64,000 bases of DNA, from assembly GCF_006094395.1 (NCBI RefSeq), contig NZ_CP035291.1, positions 558,001 through 622,000 on the forward strand. The letters are read 5' to 3'. Below, in pieces: positions 8,197 through 17,351 of this stretch (position 1 is its first letter; every line of letters starts with the position of its first letter). Origin of the DNA: Staphylococcus haemolyticus (GTDB taxonomy: Bacteria > Bacillota > Bacilli > Staphylococcales > Staphylococcaceae). A program made the position numbers and the translations under genes. The notes beneath the pieces were generated by a model, which ran no database searches, had not been told where the DNA came from, and saw only the letters and a list, made by a program, of their open reading frames with translations.

Positions 8197-9951
8197 TTAA
8201 ATATCCTCCTTTATTGTGTGTGATGGTATATGGCAACTTACCGTCGTTCCTATTTCTGTTGATTCAAAATGTAAGGCGGCCTTTGTGCCGTAAAGTCCAA
8301 TTAACCGTCTGTTTAAATTTTCTAAGGCACTACCAGTTCCTGTCTCTGAATCGACACTCATTTGTCCAATCAATGGTAACTTATCATCATCAATGCCACT
8401 TCCATTATCACGAACAGTTAATGTTAATTCTTCATTGTCATGGTGTGCAACTACATCAATAATATTATCTTTGCGACGGTGTTTAAAGGCGTGTTTGATA
8501 GCATTCTCAACTAGAATTTGAATGACGAAAGGTGGGATAAGCACATGCTTACATGATGAATCAATATGATATTGAATTGTGAATCGATCAGGGAAGCGTG
8601 CTTGTTCTAATGCCAAATAGGCCTCTACTTGTTGCAATTCTTTTTCCAAAGTAATGGTGTTATTTCGAGCTCCTTGCAAATTTGATCTAAAGAATTGGCT
8701 TAACTGCAATAATAACTTTCTTGCCTTTTCACTATCAATACGTACGAGGGCTGAAATGGTATTAATCGCATTAAAGAAGAAGTGCGGATTAACCTGTGCC
8801 TGTAACGATTTGATTTCAGCATCTTTTAAAAGTTTACTCTGCATTTCGGCCTGACCCAATTCTAATTGACTTGAGAAGATATCTGCTAGGCCACGTGCGA
8901 GTTGTTTCGTCGATGTTGTGTTTTCATATTCATTTGTAAAATAAAATTTTAATGTGCCGGCTACTTCTTGATTAATCATTAAAGGGATGACGATAGCAGA
9001 TGTTAAAGAACAATTTGGATTGTTGCATCCGATTTCTTCTTTAGAGTGTGCTTCTTTTAAATGACCCGTTTTTATGACTTCTTTTGATAAATCGGTAATG
9101 ATTGCTTTTTTAGCAACATGGTGGTCACTTGCAGCGCCCACATGTGTTAAAATATCTGTTCTATTTGTGATAGCAACCGCCGATACGTTCATCAATTTCA
9201 GAATGATTTCAGCAACGGAACGTGCAGACTGTTCAGTTAAACCAGACCTAAAATACGGCAACGTTTTATTCGCTATTTCGAAGACATCATGCGTTTGAAT
9301 AGCACGGGTTTGCTCTTCTTGTTTTAATGTTGAAAGTATTATAGATAAGAAGATAGCTGTCCCAATACTATTGATTAAAATCATAGGTAAGGCGATAAAT
9401 TGAACAAGCGACCATGCAGAAGCTGTATCGTTGGCAAAGATGAGTATGCATGCCATTTGAATTGCTTCATTAATTGCACCAATAATGGCACCCATTAAAA
9501 CGGTTGGGTAAGTATAGCGACGCATTGTACGATAACCATAAAACCCTGATATAAGTGCGATGAAAATAGATGAAATGAGATAGGTGTATGCATTTGCACC
9601 GCCAATATAAAGGCGTGACAACCCTGATACAATGCCTACTATAATTGCGACGAAAGGTCCGCCAATTAAACCAGACATCCCTATTGTTAATACACGTGTA
9701 TTTGCCATAGATGCATCGTCATTTAGGTGGTAATAAATATTACTAGATACAATATGTCCATTTTCAATTTCAATTCCAGTGAAATTTGAAGTTATAGCAA
9801 ATAGAGCGAACAAAATTGTTAATTGCCATTGAGAACGCAATTTTTCGCGTTCGCCCATCATCGTTTTAAAGTGATTAATATTCATTAACATATAGGCGAT
9901 AATAATGATTAACCCTACACGTTCAAGCAATAATATAAATAAATTAAACAT
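8197..9951 (-). CDS. lytS: LytS sensor histidine kinase
   Basis: A 584-residue membrane sensor. The N-terminal 5TM-5TMR_LYT domain (about 1-180) includes GGPFVAIIVGIVSGLSRLYIGG. A GAF-like domain follows (about 215-360). The LytS-type kinase core has QVNPHFFFNAINTISAL with the phospho-accepting His, then the HATPase motifs VENAIKHAF and DNGSGI. The ATG at 9951 has AGGTG at good spacing and gives the same length as S. aureus LytS as I remember it; an in-frame GTG at 9960 overlaps that site. It forms an operon with lytR. Confidence 0.93.
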   Translation of the reverse strand: MFNLFILLLERVGLIIIIAYMLMNINHFKTMMGEREKLRSQWQLTILFALFAITSNFTGIEIENGHIVSSNIYYHLNDDASMANTRVLTIGMSGLIGGPFVAIIVGIVSGLSRLYIGGANAYTYLISSIFIALISGFYGYRTMRRYTYPTVLMGAIIGAINEAIQMACILIFANDTASAWSLVQFIALPMILINSIGTAIFLSIILSTLKQEEQTRAIQTHDVFEIANKTLPYFRSGLTEQSARSVAEIILKLMNVSAVAITNRTDILTHVGAASDHHVAKKAIITDLSKEVIKTGHLKEAHSKEEIGCNNPNCSLTSAIVIPLMINQEVAGTLKFYFTNEYENTTSTKQLARGLADIFSSQLELGQAEMQSKLLKDAEIKSLQAQVNPHFFFNAINTISALVRIDSEKARKLLLQLSQFFRSNLQGARNNTITLEKELQQVEAYLALEQARFPDRFTIQYHIDSSCKHVLIPPFVIQILVENAIKHAFKHRRKDNIIDVVAHHDNEELTLTVRDNGSGIDDDKLPLIGQMSVDSETGTGSALENLNRRLIGLYGTKAALHFESTEIGTTVSCHIPSHTIKEDI

Positions 9952-10385
9952 AGTAAGCACCTATTCATTGTAGTTTCAGTTAAAATACTTATCCTTTCTA
10001 TAATTATAATATGGATAATTTTAACTTAATAGTTTAAAATTAAAACTTATAATTTGTAGGTATCTAATTATTGATTTATTGCACTTTTGAGTATGTTGTT
10101 AAAAATATTTATTGAAAAAGTTAGAGTATTTTATTAAGTCATTTCTTCTTAATTATGATAAGGTTTTCAATGTAAACTAATTTCTTAAGTGAGTGTTGTA
10201 TCTAACATAATCTAACGTCAAATAATGAAAGTCATGATGCACATGTTAATAAATTATAGAAATAGGGAACTTATTAATTAACGCTATAGACATAAAATTG
10301 ATGACACTCATTATAGTTGCTTTATTAGGACTTAAATCAACTTGAGTAGATTAGTTTTAGGGTAATTTAGGAGGAATTTTTCGAG
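9952..10385. other. Intergenic region between divergent lytS and the NorB-like gene
   Basis: AT-rich, with no open frame of note. It must hold the promoters for both divergent genes; several TATAAT-like boxes exist but I cannot single out one. A strong AGGAGG ribosome binding site precedes the NorB-like start. I saw no riboswitch or repeat. Confidence 0.5.
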
Positions 10386-11780
10386 ATGGAGTCTTCAAAA
10401 CAATTTAGGGGAGATAATAAATTACTAATTGGTATTATAATCGGGGTACTCACATTCTGGTTATTTGCACAATCATTAGTTAACGTTGTTCCAACGTTAC
10501 AATCTTCATTTAACACAGACATGGGTACGATTAACATTGCCATTAGTTTAACTGCATTGTTCTCTGGACTATTTATTGTAGGGGCAGGAGATATTGCAGA
10601 CAAATTAGGTCGAGTAAAAATGACATACATCGGCTTAGCATTAAATATTATTGGTTCATTATGTTTAATCATCGCACCTGTCGCATGGTTGCTATTAGTA
10701 GGACGTGCGTTACAAGGTTTATCAGGTGCATTAATTATGCCGTCAACACTTGCAATAATAAATGAATATTACATAGGAAAAGAAAGACAACGCGCTGTTA
10801 GTTACTGGTCTATCGGTTCTTGGGGCGGTAGTGGTATTTGTTCATTATTTGGTGGTTTCATGGCCTCAACGATTGGATGGCAGTGGATTTTTATTGTTTC
10901 AATTGCACTTTCAATTTTAGCCTTTTTCTTAATTAAACATACACCCGAGACTAAAGTTGAACCTAGTGTAGATGAAACTAAAACAAAATTTGATGTGACT
11001 GGTTTAATACTATTGGTTATTACACTATTAAGTGTTAACGTGATGGTTACGCAAGCTGCAGATCGAGGACTGTTCTCGCCAATGATCTTATCACTTGGTG
11101 CTGTATTCTTAGTTGCAGGAATCTTATTTATTATTAGAGAATTAAAAACAGAGAACCCGTTAGTTGATTTTCATATTTTCAAAAATAAGGGTTATAGTGG
11201 TGCGACATTATCCAACTTTATGTTAAATGGTGTTGCCGGTGGTACACTTATTGTTGTTAATACGTATTATCAAAGTCAATTAGGTTTTAGCTCATTACAA
11301 GCAGGTTTAATTTCAATTACGTACCTTGTAGCTGTACTAATCATGATTCGTGTTGGTGAAAAATTATTACAAAAACTTGGTGCTAAAAAACCATTATTAG
11401 TAGGTAGTGGTTTTGCATTCTTAGGATTACTACTATTATCTTTAACATTCTTACCAAATGTTGCTTATATCATTTCAAGTATTATAGGTTACTTATTATT
11501 TGGTATCGGTTTAGGTACATATGCTACTCCTTCTACTGATACAGCGGTTGCAGAAGCACCTGATGATAAAGTAGGTGTAGCATCTGGATTGTATAAAATG
11601 GCGTCATCTTTAGGTAATGCTTTTGGTGTTGCTATGTCTAGTACCATTTATGGTTTTGGTGCATCATTCATGAATTTACAACTCGGCGGCGCTGCTGGCG
11701 TATTATTCAATGCCGGAATTGCTTTAACTGCATTTATAGTAATTTTAATTTTAGTTCCTAAGAAATTAAGAACAAATTAA
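10386..11780 (+). CDS. NorB/NorC-like MFS multidrug efflux transporter
   Basis: A 464-residue DHA2 (14-helix) major facilitator. It closely resembles staphylococcal NorB: GDNKLLIGI at the start, WLFAQSLVNVVP, the motif A segment ADKLGRVKMT, the motif C region YWSIGSWGGSG, and GLGLGTYATPSTDTAVAEAP near the end. These proteins extrude quinolones and other hydrophobic compounds using the proton gradient. It is monocistronic with its own terminator. Since S. aureus has several paralogues of this type, I do not assign a gene symbol. Confidence 0.87.
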   Translation: MESSKQFRGDNKLLIGIIIGVLTFWLFAQSLVNVVPTLQSSFNTDMGTINIAISLTALFSGLFIVGAGDIADKLGRVKMTYIGLALNIIGSLCLIIAPVAWLLLVGRALQGLSGALIMPSTLAIINEYYIGKERQRAVSYWSIGSWGGSGICSLFGGFMASTIGWQWIFIVSIALSILAFFLIKHTPETKVEPSVDETKTKFDVTGLILLVITLLSVNVMVTQAADRGLFSPMILSLGAVFLVAGILFIIRELKTENPLVDFHIFKNKGYSGATLSNFMLNGVAGGTLIVVNTYYQSQLGFSSLQAGLISITYLVAVLIMIRVGEKLLQKLGAKKPLLVGSGFAFLGLLLLSLTFLPNVAYIISSIIGYLLFGIGLGTYATPSTDTAVAEAPDDKVGVASGLYKMASSLGNAFGVAMSSTIYGFGASFMNLQLGGAAGVLFNAGIALTAFIVILILVPKKLRTN

Positions 11781-11804
11781 TATAAATATTAGTTTTTAAT
11801 AGTG

Positions 11805-11840
11805 AGATATCGAATTCGATTAGAGTTCGATATCTTTTTT
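11805..11840 (+). terminator. Terminator after the NorB-like gene
   Basis: GATATCGAA and TTCGATATC arms followed by TTTTTT. Confidence 0.87.
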
Positions 11841-11963
11841 AATAAATTAAAGAACAATTTATATTAATTATCTTAAAATTGTGAATATTCCGTTTACAAT
11901 ATTGACGTTATAAATTTAAAGTAGTATTTTAAAATCATCATTAGGAAAAAGGGGTCGTGACAT

Positions 11964-12896
11964 ATGAAAATAGCAATTGCAGGTTCTGGCGCGTTAGGAA
12001 GCGGATTTGGTGCGATGTTATACCGTCAAGGGTATGATGTAACGTTAATTGATGGATGGGAGCCACAAGCGAAAGCAGTTATACAAGAAGGTTTACATAT
12101 AGACATCAATGGTAAAAATCATCATCTTAACATGACGATGTATCAACATAACGATATTCCACAAGATGCTCAATTTGATGTTATCTTTTTATTCACTAAA
12201 GCGATGCAGTTACAAGATATGCTGGAACATATTAAAGCACACATTCATGACAATACAATTATGGTTTGTACGATGAATGGTTTGAAGCACGAACGTTTAA
12301 TTCAACATTATGTTGACGAATCACGAATTGTGCGCGGTGTTACTACATGGACTGCAGGATTAGAATCTCCTGGACATACACATTTAATGGGGGCAGGTCC
12401 GGTTGAAATTGGTGCACTTGTACCTAAAGGTCAAGCTAATGTTGATGTCGTGTATGAACTGTTAGATCAATCTGGTCTTAATCCACATAAAAGTGAGCAG
12501 CTGCAACAATCAATTTGGAAGAAAATTTGTGTGAATGGTACTGCTAATGCACTTTGTACGATATTAGAATGTCGTTTATCAAATTTAAATGAGAGTGATT
12601 ATGCGAAACAACTTATTTACAAGATTACACAGGAAATTGTACAAGTTGCAACGGTAGATGGCGTACATTTAAATGGAGATGAAGTTTACAATTATCTCAT
12701 CGATTTAAATGAAAAGGTAGGCCCACATTATCCATCAATGTATCAAGATTTGATTAACAATAATCGTCTTACAGAAATTGATTATATTAATGGAGCAGTT
12801 GCTCAATTAGGTAAAGAACATCATATTGATGCGCCAGTTAACCAATTTGTAGCGAATATGGTACATGCGAAAGAGCAACAACGACATGCAAAATAA
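11964..12896 (+). CDS. Ketopantoate reductase (PanE/ApbA) family protein
   Basis: A 310-residue ApbA/PanE-type reductase. The NAD(P)-binding motif GSGALGSGFG starts at residue 7. The family Lys and Asn region KKICVNGTANALC and the Glu/Ser segment PSMYQDL support the 2-dehydropantoate 2-reductase fold. The reaction would be NADPH-dependent reduction of ketopantoate for coenzyme A synthesis. It is not next to panBC, so a different 2-oxo acid may be the substrate. The ribosome binding site is a modest AAAGGGG. Confidence 0.85.
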   Translation: MKIAIAGSGALGSGFGAMLYRQGYDVTLIDGWEPQAKAVIQEGLHIDINGKNHHLNMTMYQHNDIPQDAQFDVIFLFTKAMQLQDMLEHIKAHIHDNTIMVCTMNGLKHERLIQHYVDESRIVRGVTTWTAGLESPGHTHLMGAGPVEIGALVPKGQANVDVVYELLDQSGLNPHKSEQLQQSIWKKICVNGTANALCTILECRLSNLNESDYAKQLIYKITQEIVQVATVDGVHLNGDEVYNYLIDLNEKVGPHYPSMYQDLINNNRLTEIDYINGAVAQLGKEHHIDAPVNQFVANMVHAKEQQRHAK

Positions 12897-13008
12897 TGTC
12901 CAATTAGAAGACATGAAGGGTATGTCATCAACTCGTATCTGAATAAAAGTAATTGATTCTATGATTTAAGATTGAATTGTGGAATCACCTTAATGGTAAG
13001 GTGGATTG

Positions 13009-13054
13009 GAGTGAGATGTTGGATTCAAATTGGATTCAGTCTTGCTCCTTTTTT
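13009..13054 (+). terminator. Probable terminator after the PanE-like gene
   Basis: GGAGTGAGA pairs with TCTTGCTCC (two G-U pairs) and a T6 run follows. Confidence 0.65.
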
Positions 13055-13180
13055 AAATCGAATAATTATATCTTTATCACAAAAAGTGATACGCTTAATC
13101 CTTATTGAAATATGAATGATTATAAAATAGTCCTAAACGGGTAGAAGAAGGTTAAGTGAATTTAAGGAGCTGTTATTAGA

Positions 13181-13654
13181 ATGAATCGTTCAACGAAACG
13201 TGTCGTTATTACAAGTATTGTAGGTGGATTGCTAAGTGGTGCGGTTAAGATTGGCTGGGAAGCTATCGTTCCGCCTAGAACACCGGAACGTGAGAAAGAA
13301 ACCCCTCCAATGACATTATTGAATCAGGTGGGATTACCAGATTCAATAAAAAAAGCAACCTATCACTATAATGGTAATGATATTCCAATAACGGTTATGG
13401 GGATTCATTATGGCTTCTCTGTAGCAAATGCTCTTGCATATGGCTTATTAGCTGAAAGATTTCCACGAATCACTGCCTTAAAAGGATCATTATTTGGCGT
13501 TGCTATTCATATTGCGTTTCATGAATATTTATTGCCAAAGTTGAAATTGACACCTCAGGTTAAAGACTTACCTTATGAAGAACGACTTTCAGAGTTGTTT
13601 GGTCATATCGTTTGGATGAATACTATTGATATGATTAGAGATTCTAGTAAGTAG
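13181..13654 (+). CDS. YagU family (DUF1440) membrane protein
   Basis: A 157-residue protein of the YagU/DUF1440 type. It starts with a short hydrophobic helix (VVITSIVGGLLSGAVKIGWE), followed by the family Trp-Glu and PPRTPER motif. Two more hydrophobic stretches span about 70-115, and FHEYLLPKL follows. E. coli YagU is an inner membrane protein linked to acid resistance; the role here is unknown. AAGGAG lies just upstream of the ATG. The gap to the next gene is 55 bases, so the two may be co-transcribed. Confidence 0.8.
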   Translation: MNRSTKRVVITSIVGGLLSGAVKIGWEAIVPPRTPEREKETPPMTLLNQVGLPDSIKKATYHYNGNDIPITVMGIHYGFSVANALAYGLLAERFPRITALKGSLFGVAIHIAFHEYLLPKLKLTPQVKDLPYEERLSELFGHIVWMNTIDMIRDSSK

Positions 13655-13709
13655 GTTAGATTGAGATATTCATTTTCAGAAAAAGAGAAATAGAAAGGTG
13701 AGTACAATA

Positions 13710-14561
13710 ATGACTAAAATATTTATTACAGGCGCAACAGGATTAATCGGAACACGATTAACAAAACGTTTGGTTGAAGAAGGACATGAAGTTGCCGGAT
13801 TCACTACATCTGAGAGAGGTAAAGAGAAATTAGAAAGACTCAATGCTAAAGCATATATTGGTGATATTTTAAAAGCTGATACTATTGATGCAGCAATTGG
13901 TGACTTTCGTCCTGAAATTATCATTAATCAAATTACAGATTTAAAAAATGTTGATATGGCTGCAAACACAAAAGTGCGTATAGAGGGCGGTAAAAACCTA
14001 ACTGATGCGGCACTTAAATTTGATGTTAAAAAAGTAGTAGCTCAAAGTATTGGTTTCATGTATGAACCAGGAGAAGGACTTGCTACTGAAGAAACACCAT
14101 TAGATAATCATTCAGATGGTGACAGAAAAATTACGGTAGATGGCGTGGTTGGACTTGAAAAAGAAACCGCTCGTATGGACCAATATGTTGTGTTACGTTT
14201 CGGTTGGTTATATGGACCAGGTACTTGGTATGGTAAAGACGGTATGATTTATAATCAATTTAAAGATGGCGAAGTAACATTATCAGATGGTGTCACATCA
14301 TTCATTCATTTAGATGATGCTGTTGAAGTATCTATTCAAGCGATGAACTTTGATACTGGTATTTATAATGTTGCAGATGACGAGCCAGTAAAAGGATCAG
14401 ACTTTGCAGCATGGTATTCAAAAGAAGTTGGTGTGGATCCTAAAGTCACTATCCAACCCGCACAACCATTTGAACGTGGCATTACAAATGACAAGTTTAA
14501 AGAACAAGGTGGTACACTAATCTATAATACATGGAAAGATGGCATGCACCCATTAAAATAA
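13710..14561 (+). CDS. NAD-dependent epimerase/dehydratase family protein
   Basis: A 283-residue extended short-chain dehydrogenase. The nucleotide-binding motif GATGLIGTRL lies near residue 7. The first conserved Asp follows in GDIL, and FGWLYGPGTWYG is typical of atypical SDRs. The usual YxxxK catalytic pair is not clear, so it may bind NAD(P) without the classical epimerase chemistry. ATG 13710 has AGAAAGGTG upstream; the GTG at 13698 is part of that site. The substrate is unknown. Confidence 0.82.
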   Translation: MTKIFITGATGLIGTRLTKRLVEEGHEVAGFTTSERGKEKLERLNAKAYIGDILKADTIDAAIGDFRPEIIINQITDLKNVDMAANTKVRIEGGKNLTDAALKFDVKKVVAQSIGFMYEPGEGLATEETPLDNHSDGDRKITVDGVVGLEKETARMDQYVVLRFGWLYGPGTWYGKDGMIYNQFKDGEVTLSDGVTSFIHLDDAVEVSIQAMNFDTGIYNVADDEPVKGSDFAAWYSKEVGVDPKVTIQPAQPFERGITNDKFKEQGGTLIYNTWKDGMHPLK

Positions 14562-14575
14562 ATTATTAGTAAAAG

Positions 14576-14619
14576 AAGCACTGTTACAAGCTAATTGCAA
14601 TTAGCTTGTAACAGTGCTT
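14576..14619. terminator. Perfect 44-bp palindrome, convergent terminator
   Basis: Two 22-base arms are fully complementary with no spacer (centre between 14597 and 14598), from AAGCACTG to CAGTGCTT. It lies between the convergent epimerase and yidC2 genes. The minus-strand side is followed by CTTTTACTAAT, so termination is likelier for yidC2. Perfect arms of this length are unusual among the hairpins in this window. Confidence 0.8.
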
Positions 14620-14647
14620 GTTGTATTGATGGAATGTCTTTATTACT

Positions 14648-15481
14648 TTAAGCCTTATCATCGTTAGTCTTATTTTGACGTTGTTGCTCAATTTGTCGTT
14701 TGAGTTGTTCACCTGCTGCTTTACCCACTTTTGCATAATGGCTATGTGCAAAATGCATTTGAATAATTAAAAACGTTGCACTTATCGCCCAGTATAAACT
14801 TAAGGCTGAAGCAGATTGTAGTGATGCATAAATAATAAATAATGGCGATAATACCATCATGACATAGTATGTGCGTCTTTCTTCTTTTGGATAATGCATT
14901 GCATTGACCAAAGGTTGAATGAAGTAAAGTAAAGCTGCTATAAATGTCATGATTAAATCCGTATGCATTAAATTGAACCATAAAAAGTGAGGGTGCTCGA
15001 TAATACCACCACTCGTTGGATATTTAATACAAGCGTATAAACCTAATAAAATAGGAATTTGGATTAATATCGGCAAAGTTCCAACTAGGCTTTTGAATGG
15101 ATTAATACCATAGTCGTTGTACTTTTTCATTAATAATTTATTAGCTGCAGTACGTTCTTCTTGTGTATCAGCATTCTTTAGTTTATCTTGCAGTTTCTCA
15201 ATTTCCGGTTTAACTACCTGAGTTTTACCTCTCATAATGTGAATGTTTTTCACTTGGATAAACATTAGTGGCATTAGTACAAGACGTATGATAAGTACAA
15301 TGACAATAATAGCTAATCCATAATTCTCATGGAATGTACGACCTAAGAAGTGAAGTAACATATCCATTGGCTTAACAAATATAGTATAAAAGAACCCATG
15401 TTGATCTTCTTTATGAGAATAGTCACATCCACCCAATAATATGACAATACTCATTAAGAATAAGGACCATTTTTTTCTCAT
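14648..15481 (-). CDS. yidC2: Second YidC/Oxa1-type membrane protein insertase, lipoprotein
   Basis: A 277-residue YidC/Oxa1 insertase. The signal peptide ends in lipobox LGGC (Cys19), as in Gram-positive YidC. The conserved hydrophilic-groove Arg lies in the first core helix (IIRLVLMPL). A charged cytoplasmic hairpin (KPEIEKLQDKLKNADTQEERTAAN) and three further hydrophobic segments follow. The tail is basic and Gln-rich, which in YidC2-type proteins contacts ribosomes. S. aureus, as I recall it, has one yidC elsewhere, while S. epidermidis encodes two. That makes this a likely second copy; the partner copy is outside this window. Confidence 0.88.
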   Translation of the reverse strand: MRKKWSLFLMSIVILLGGCDYSHKEDQHGFFYTIFVKPMDMLLHFLGRTFHENYGLAIIVIVLIIRLVLMPLMFIQVKNIHIMRGKTQVVKPEIEKLQDKLKNADTQEERTAANKLLMKKYNDYGINPFKSLVGTLPILIQIPILLGLYACIKYPTSGGIIEHPHFLWFNLMHTDLIMTFIAALLYFIQPLVNAMHYPKEERRTYYVMMVLSPLFIIYASLQSASALSLYWAISATFLIIQMHFAHSHYAKVGKAAGEQLKRQIEQQRQNKTNDDKA

Positions 15482-15588
15482 TTATAATCTCCTATGTGCT
15501 TGAGGTCTTTAATAATCTTAGTCTTTAATATGTTTAGCTTAACATATTCGTATGTTTAGCGTAGCAGTTAATCTCAATTTTATGACTT

Positions 15589-17073
15589 TTATTTGTTTGT
15601 ATTTGTAATTATTTTTAAAAGAACTAAACCAAAAAGACTCGTTAATAAAGTGATGAAACCTAGTATAGTGACTTTAGCTGGTGCTGGTAGCCATGTCATA
15701 ATAAATTGCCAATCAGAGCCATTTAGTAACAATGAAGGCAATAGATGTAGAAGGCCTAAAATTAAAATAAAGCCGATTGAAAGAATGAGTATTCGATATT
15801 TCGTGTTTTTACGTTGAAAGCTTAATAGGATCGATTGATGACTGGTCATATGACGATATAAGTAAATCAAAGTTATAGCAACCATGATCCAAATCACGAT
15901 TGTAACTACAATAATCATAGTTTGGTATTGATTGATGTAGTATTGTACCGTGTCAATATGCTGTCCTTGACTTAATTGTGTATTTAAATGTTTGGCAAGC
16001 GTTGGCGTATGACTAGAATAAGCATTTCCGAGAACAACAATGCCATAGTCTTTCTTAGGATTCAAAATAATATAAGATGAATAGTTCTCAAGCGTACCCG
16101 GATGATAGATAAGTGTTTCTTGATTATCTTTAGTGACAAACCAGCCTGTTGCATATTGAGAATCATCATCGTCATTTGTTTTAACTTTAGGTTTGTGTGT
16201 AGTTTCAACTAAAGATTTTAAATGTTTTGGGGGATGAAGTTGAAATTTTATCCAAGGTTCTAAGTCATGTGTGCTAGCCATTAAATAGGCTGCTGGGTTA
16301 TCACCGATATTAAACTTTGGATTATCTGAGTATGCTTTATTATGTTGAATATCATACCCCTGAGCATCATCTCCGCCTTTTTTATTACTTTCTTTAGTAG
16401 AAATATGTTTCATATTTAAAGGTTTGAAAATATGTTCACTCATATAAGATGAATAGGGAGAATGAGATATATTCTGAACAATTAAACCTAAAATATCGTA
16501 ATTCATATTAGCATATTCGAACTGTTCTCCTGGTCGATGGTTCAGTGAACGACCATTAATACTGTTAACAATTCCATCTAGACTATCCGTCTTTTTTGTA
16601 ATTTTATCATTGTCAGTGATATCTCCTGGAATACCACTAGTTTGAGTTATTAATTGATTAATAGTAATTTCTACTTTTTTCCCTTTATATTTCATATGAA
16701 AGTTAGGTATGTATTTACTTATAGGGTCATTTAATTTGATTTTCCTTTCATTGACTAGTTGCATAATGGCATATCCCGTCATTGCTTTGGAATTAGAAGC
16801 AATTTCAAAGCGTGTATTGGAAGTTACTTTTTGTTTATTTTTAATGTTTGCATACCCATAACCTTTATTGAGTAACATTTTATTATCTTTAATAATTAAT
16901 ACAGAGACGCCAGGAATGTGACCATCATTCATTTCGTTTTTGACAATGCTGTCCAAATAATTTTGAGAAGTAGGGCTAATCATTGAATAGTTGGGTTGCC
17001 ATTTAATCATGATTGAACAAATAAATAAGATAATAACTAATACGACTCCACTGAAAAGAAATGTCTTTTTCAT
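15589..17073 (-). CDS. FmtA-like serine beta-lactamase-family protein (Flp-like)
   Basis: A 494-residue membrane-anchored protein. An N-terminal signal anchor (5-25) is followed by an extracellular class C beta-lactamase/PBP4*-type domain (about 40-375) with catalytic S93-N-S-K96, Y187-A-N189 and a HPGT motif replacing KTG. Three to four hydrophobic helices end the protein (about 385-490). FmtA and Flp relatives act on D-Ala esters of teichoic acids or as low-affinity penicillin-binding proteins; the activity here is unproven. The start at 17073 has AGAGGA six bases upstream; ATG 17091 lies before that site. Confidence 0.85.
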   Translation of the reverse strand: MKKTFLFSGVVLVIILFICSIMIKWQPNYSMISPTSQNYLDSIVKNEMNDGHIPGVSVLIIKDNKMLLNKGYGYANIKNKQKVTSNTRFEIASNSKAMTGYAIMQLVNERKIKLNDPISKYIPNFHMKYKGKKVEITINQLITQTSGIPGDITDNDKITKKTDSLDGIVNSINGRSLNHRPGEQFEYANMNYDILGLIVQNISHSPYSSYMSEHIFKPLNMKHISTKESNKKGGDDAQGYDIQHNKAYSDNPKFNIGDNPAAYLMASTHDLEPWIKFQLHPPKHLKSLVETTHKPKVKTNDDDDSQYATGWFVTKDNQETLIYHPGTLENYSSYIILNPKKDYGIVVLGNAYSSHTPTLAKHLNTQLSQGQHIDTVQYYINQYQTMIIVVTIVIWIMVAITLIYLYRHMTSHQSILLSFQRKNTKYRILILSIGFILILGLLHLLPSLLLNGSDWQFIMTWLPAPAKVTILGFITLLTSLFGLVLLKIITNTNK

Positions 17074-17351
17074 TTTTAATCCTCTGATCATAAGATTTAA
17101 GTAGCGAACAATTTACACTGTTAACGACAATAGTATAGCAAGTTTTTTCATAAATTGCTCTTGTACTTCTTTTGAGTTGCTATCTATTGATTTAAATAAT
17201 TAATAATAGAAATTTTACAAATAAATATAACTGTAAAATGTAACTTTAATGGTAATAAATTACATTAAAATAGTGGGGGCATCTATACTTTTTATCAAAA
17301 TGGGAGTATATTTTATCCATTGAATTTGAATATAAAGAGGTAAAGAGTATT

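Noticed and set aside
17092..17351. c-di-AMP (ydaO) riboswitch before kimA
   Set aside because: I looked for it because of B. subtilis kimA. The gap is AT-rich and too simple; no conserved riboswitch core is present.
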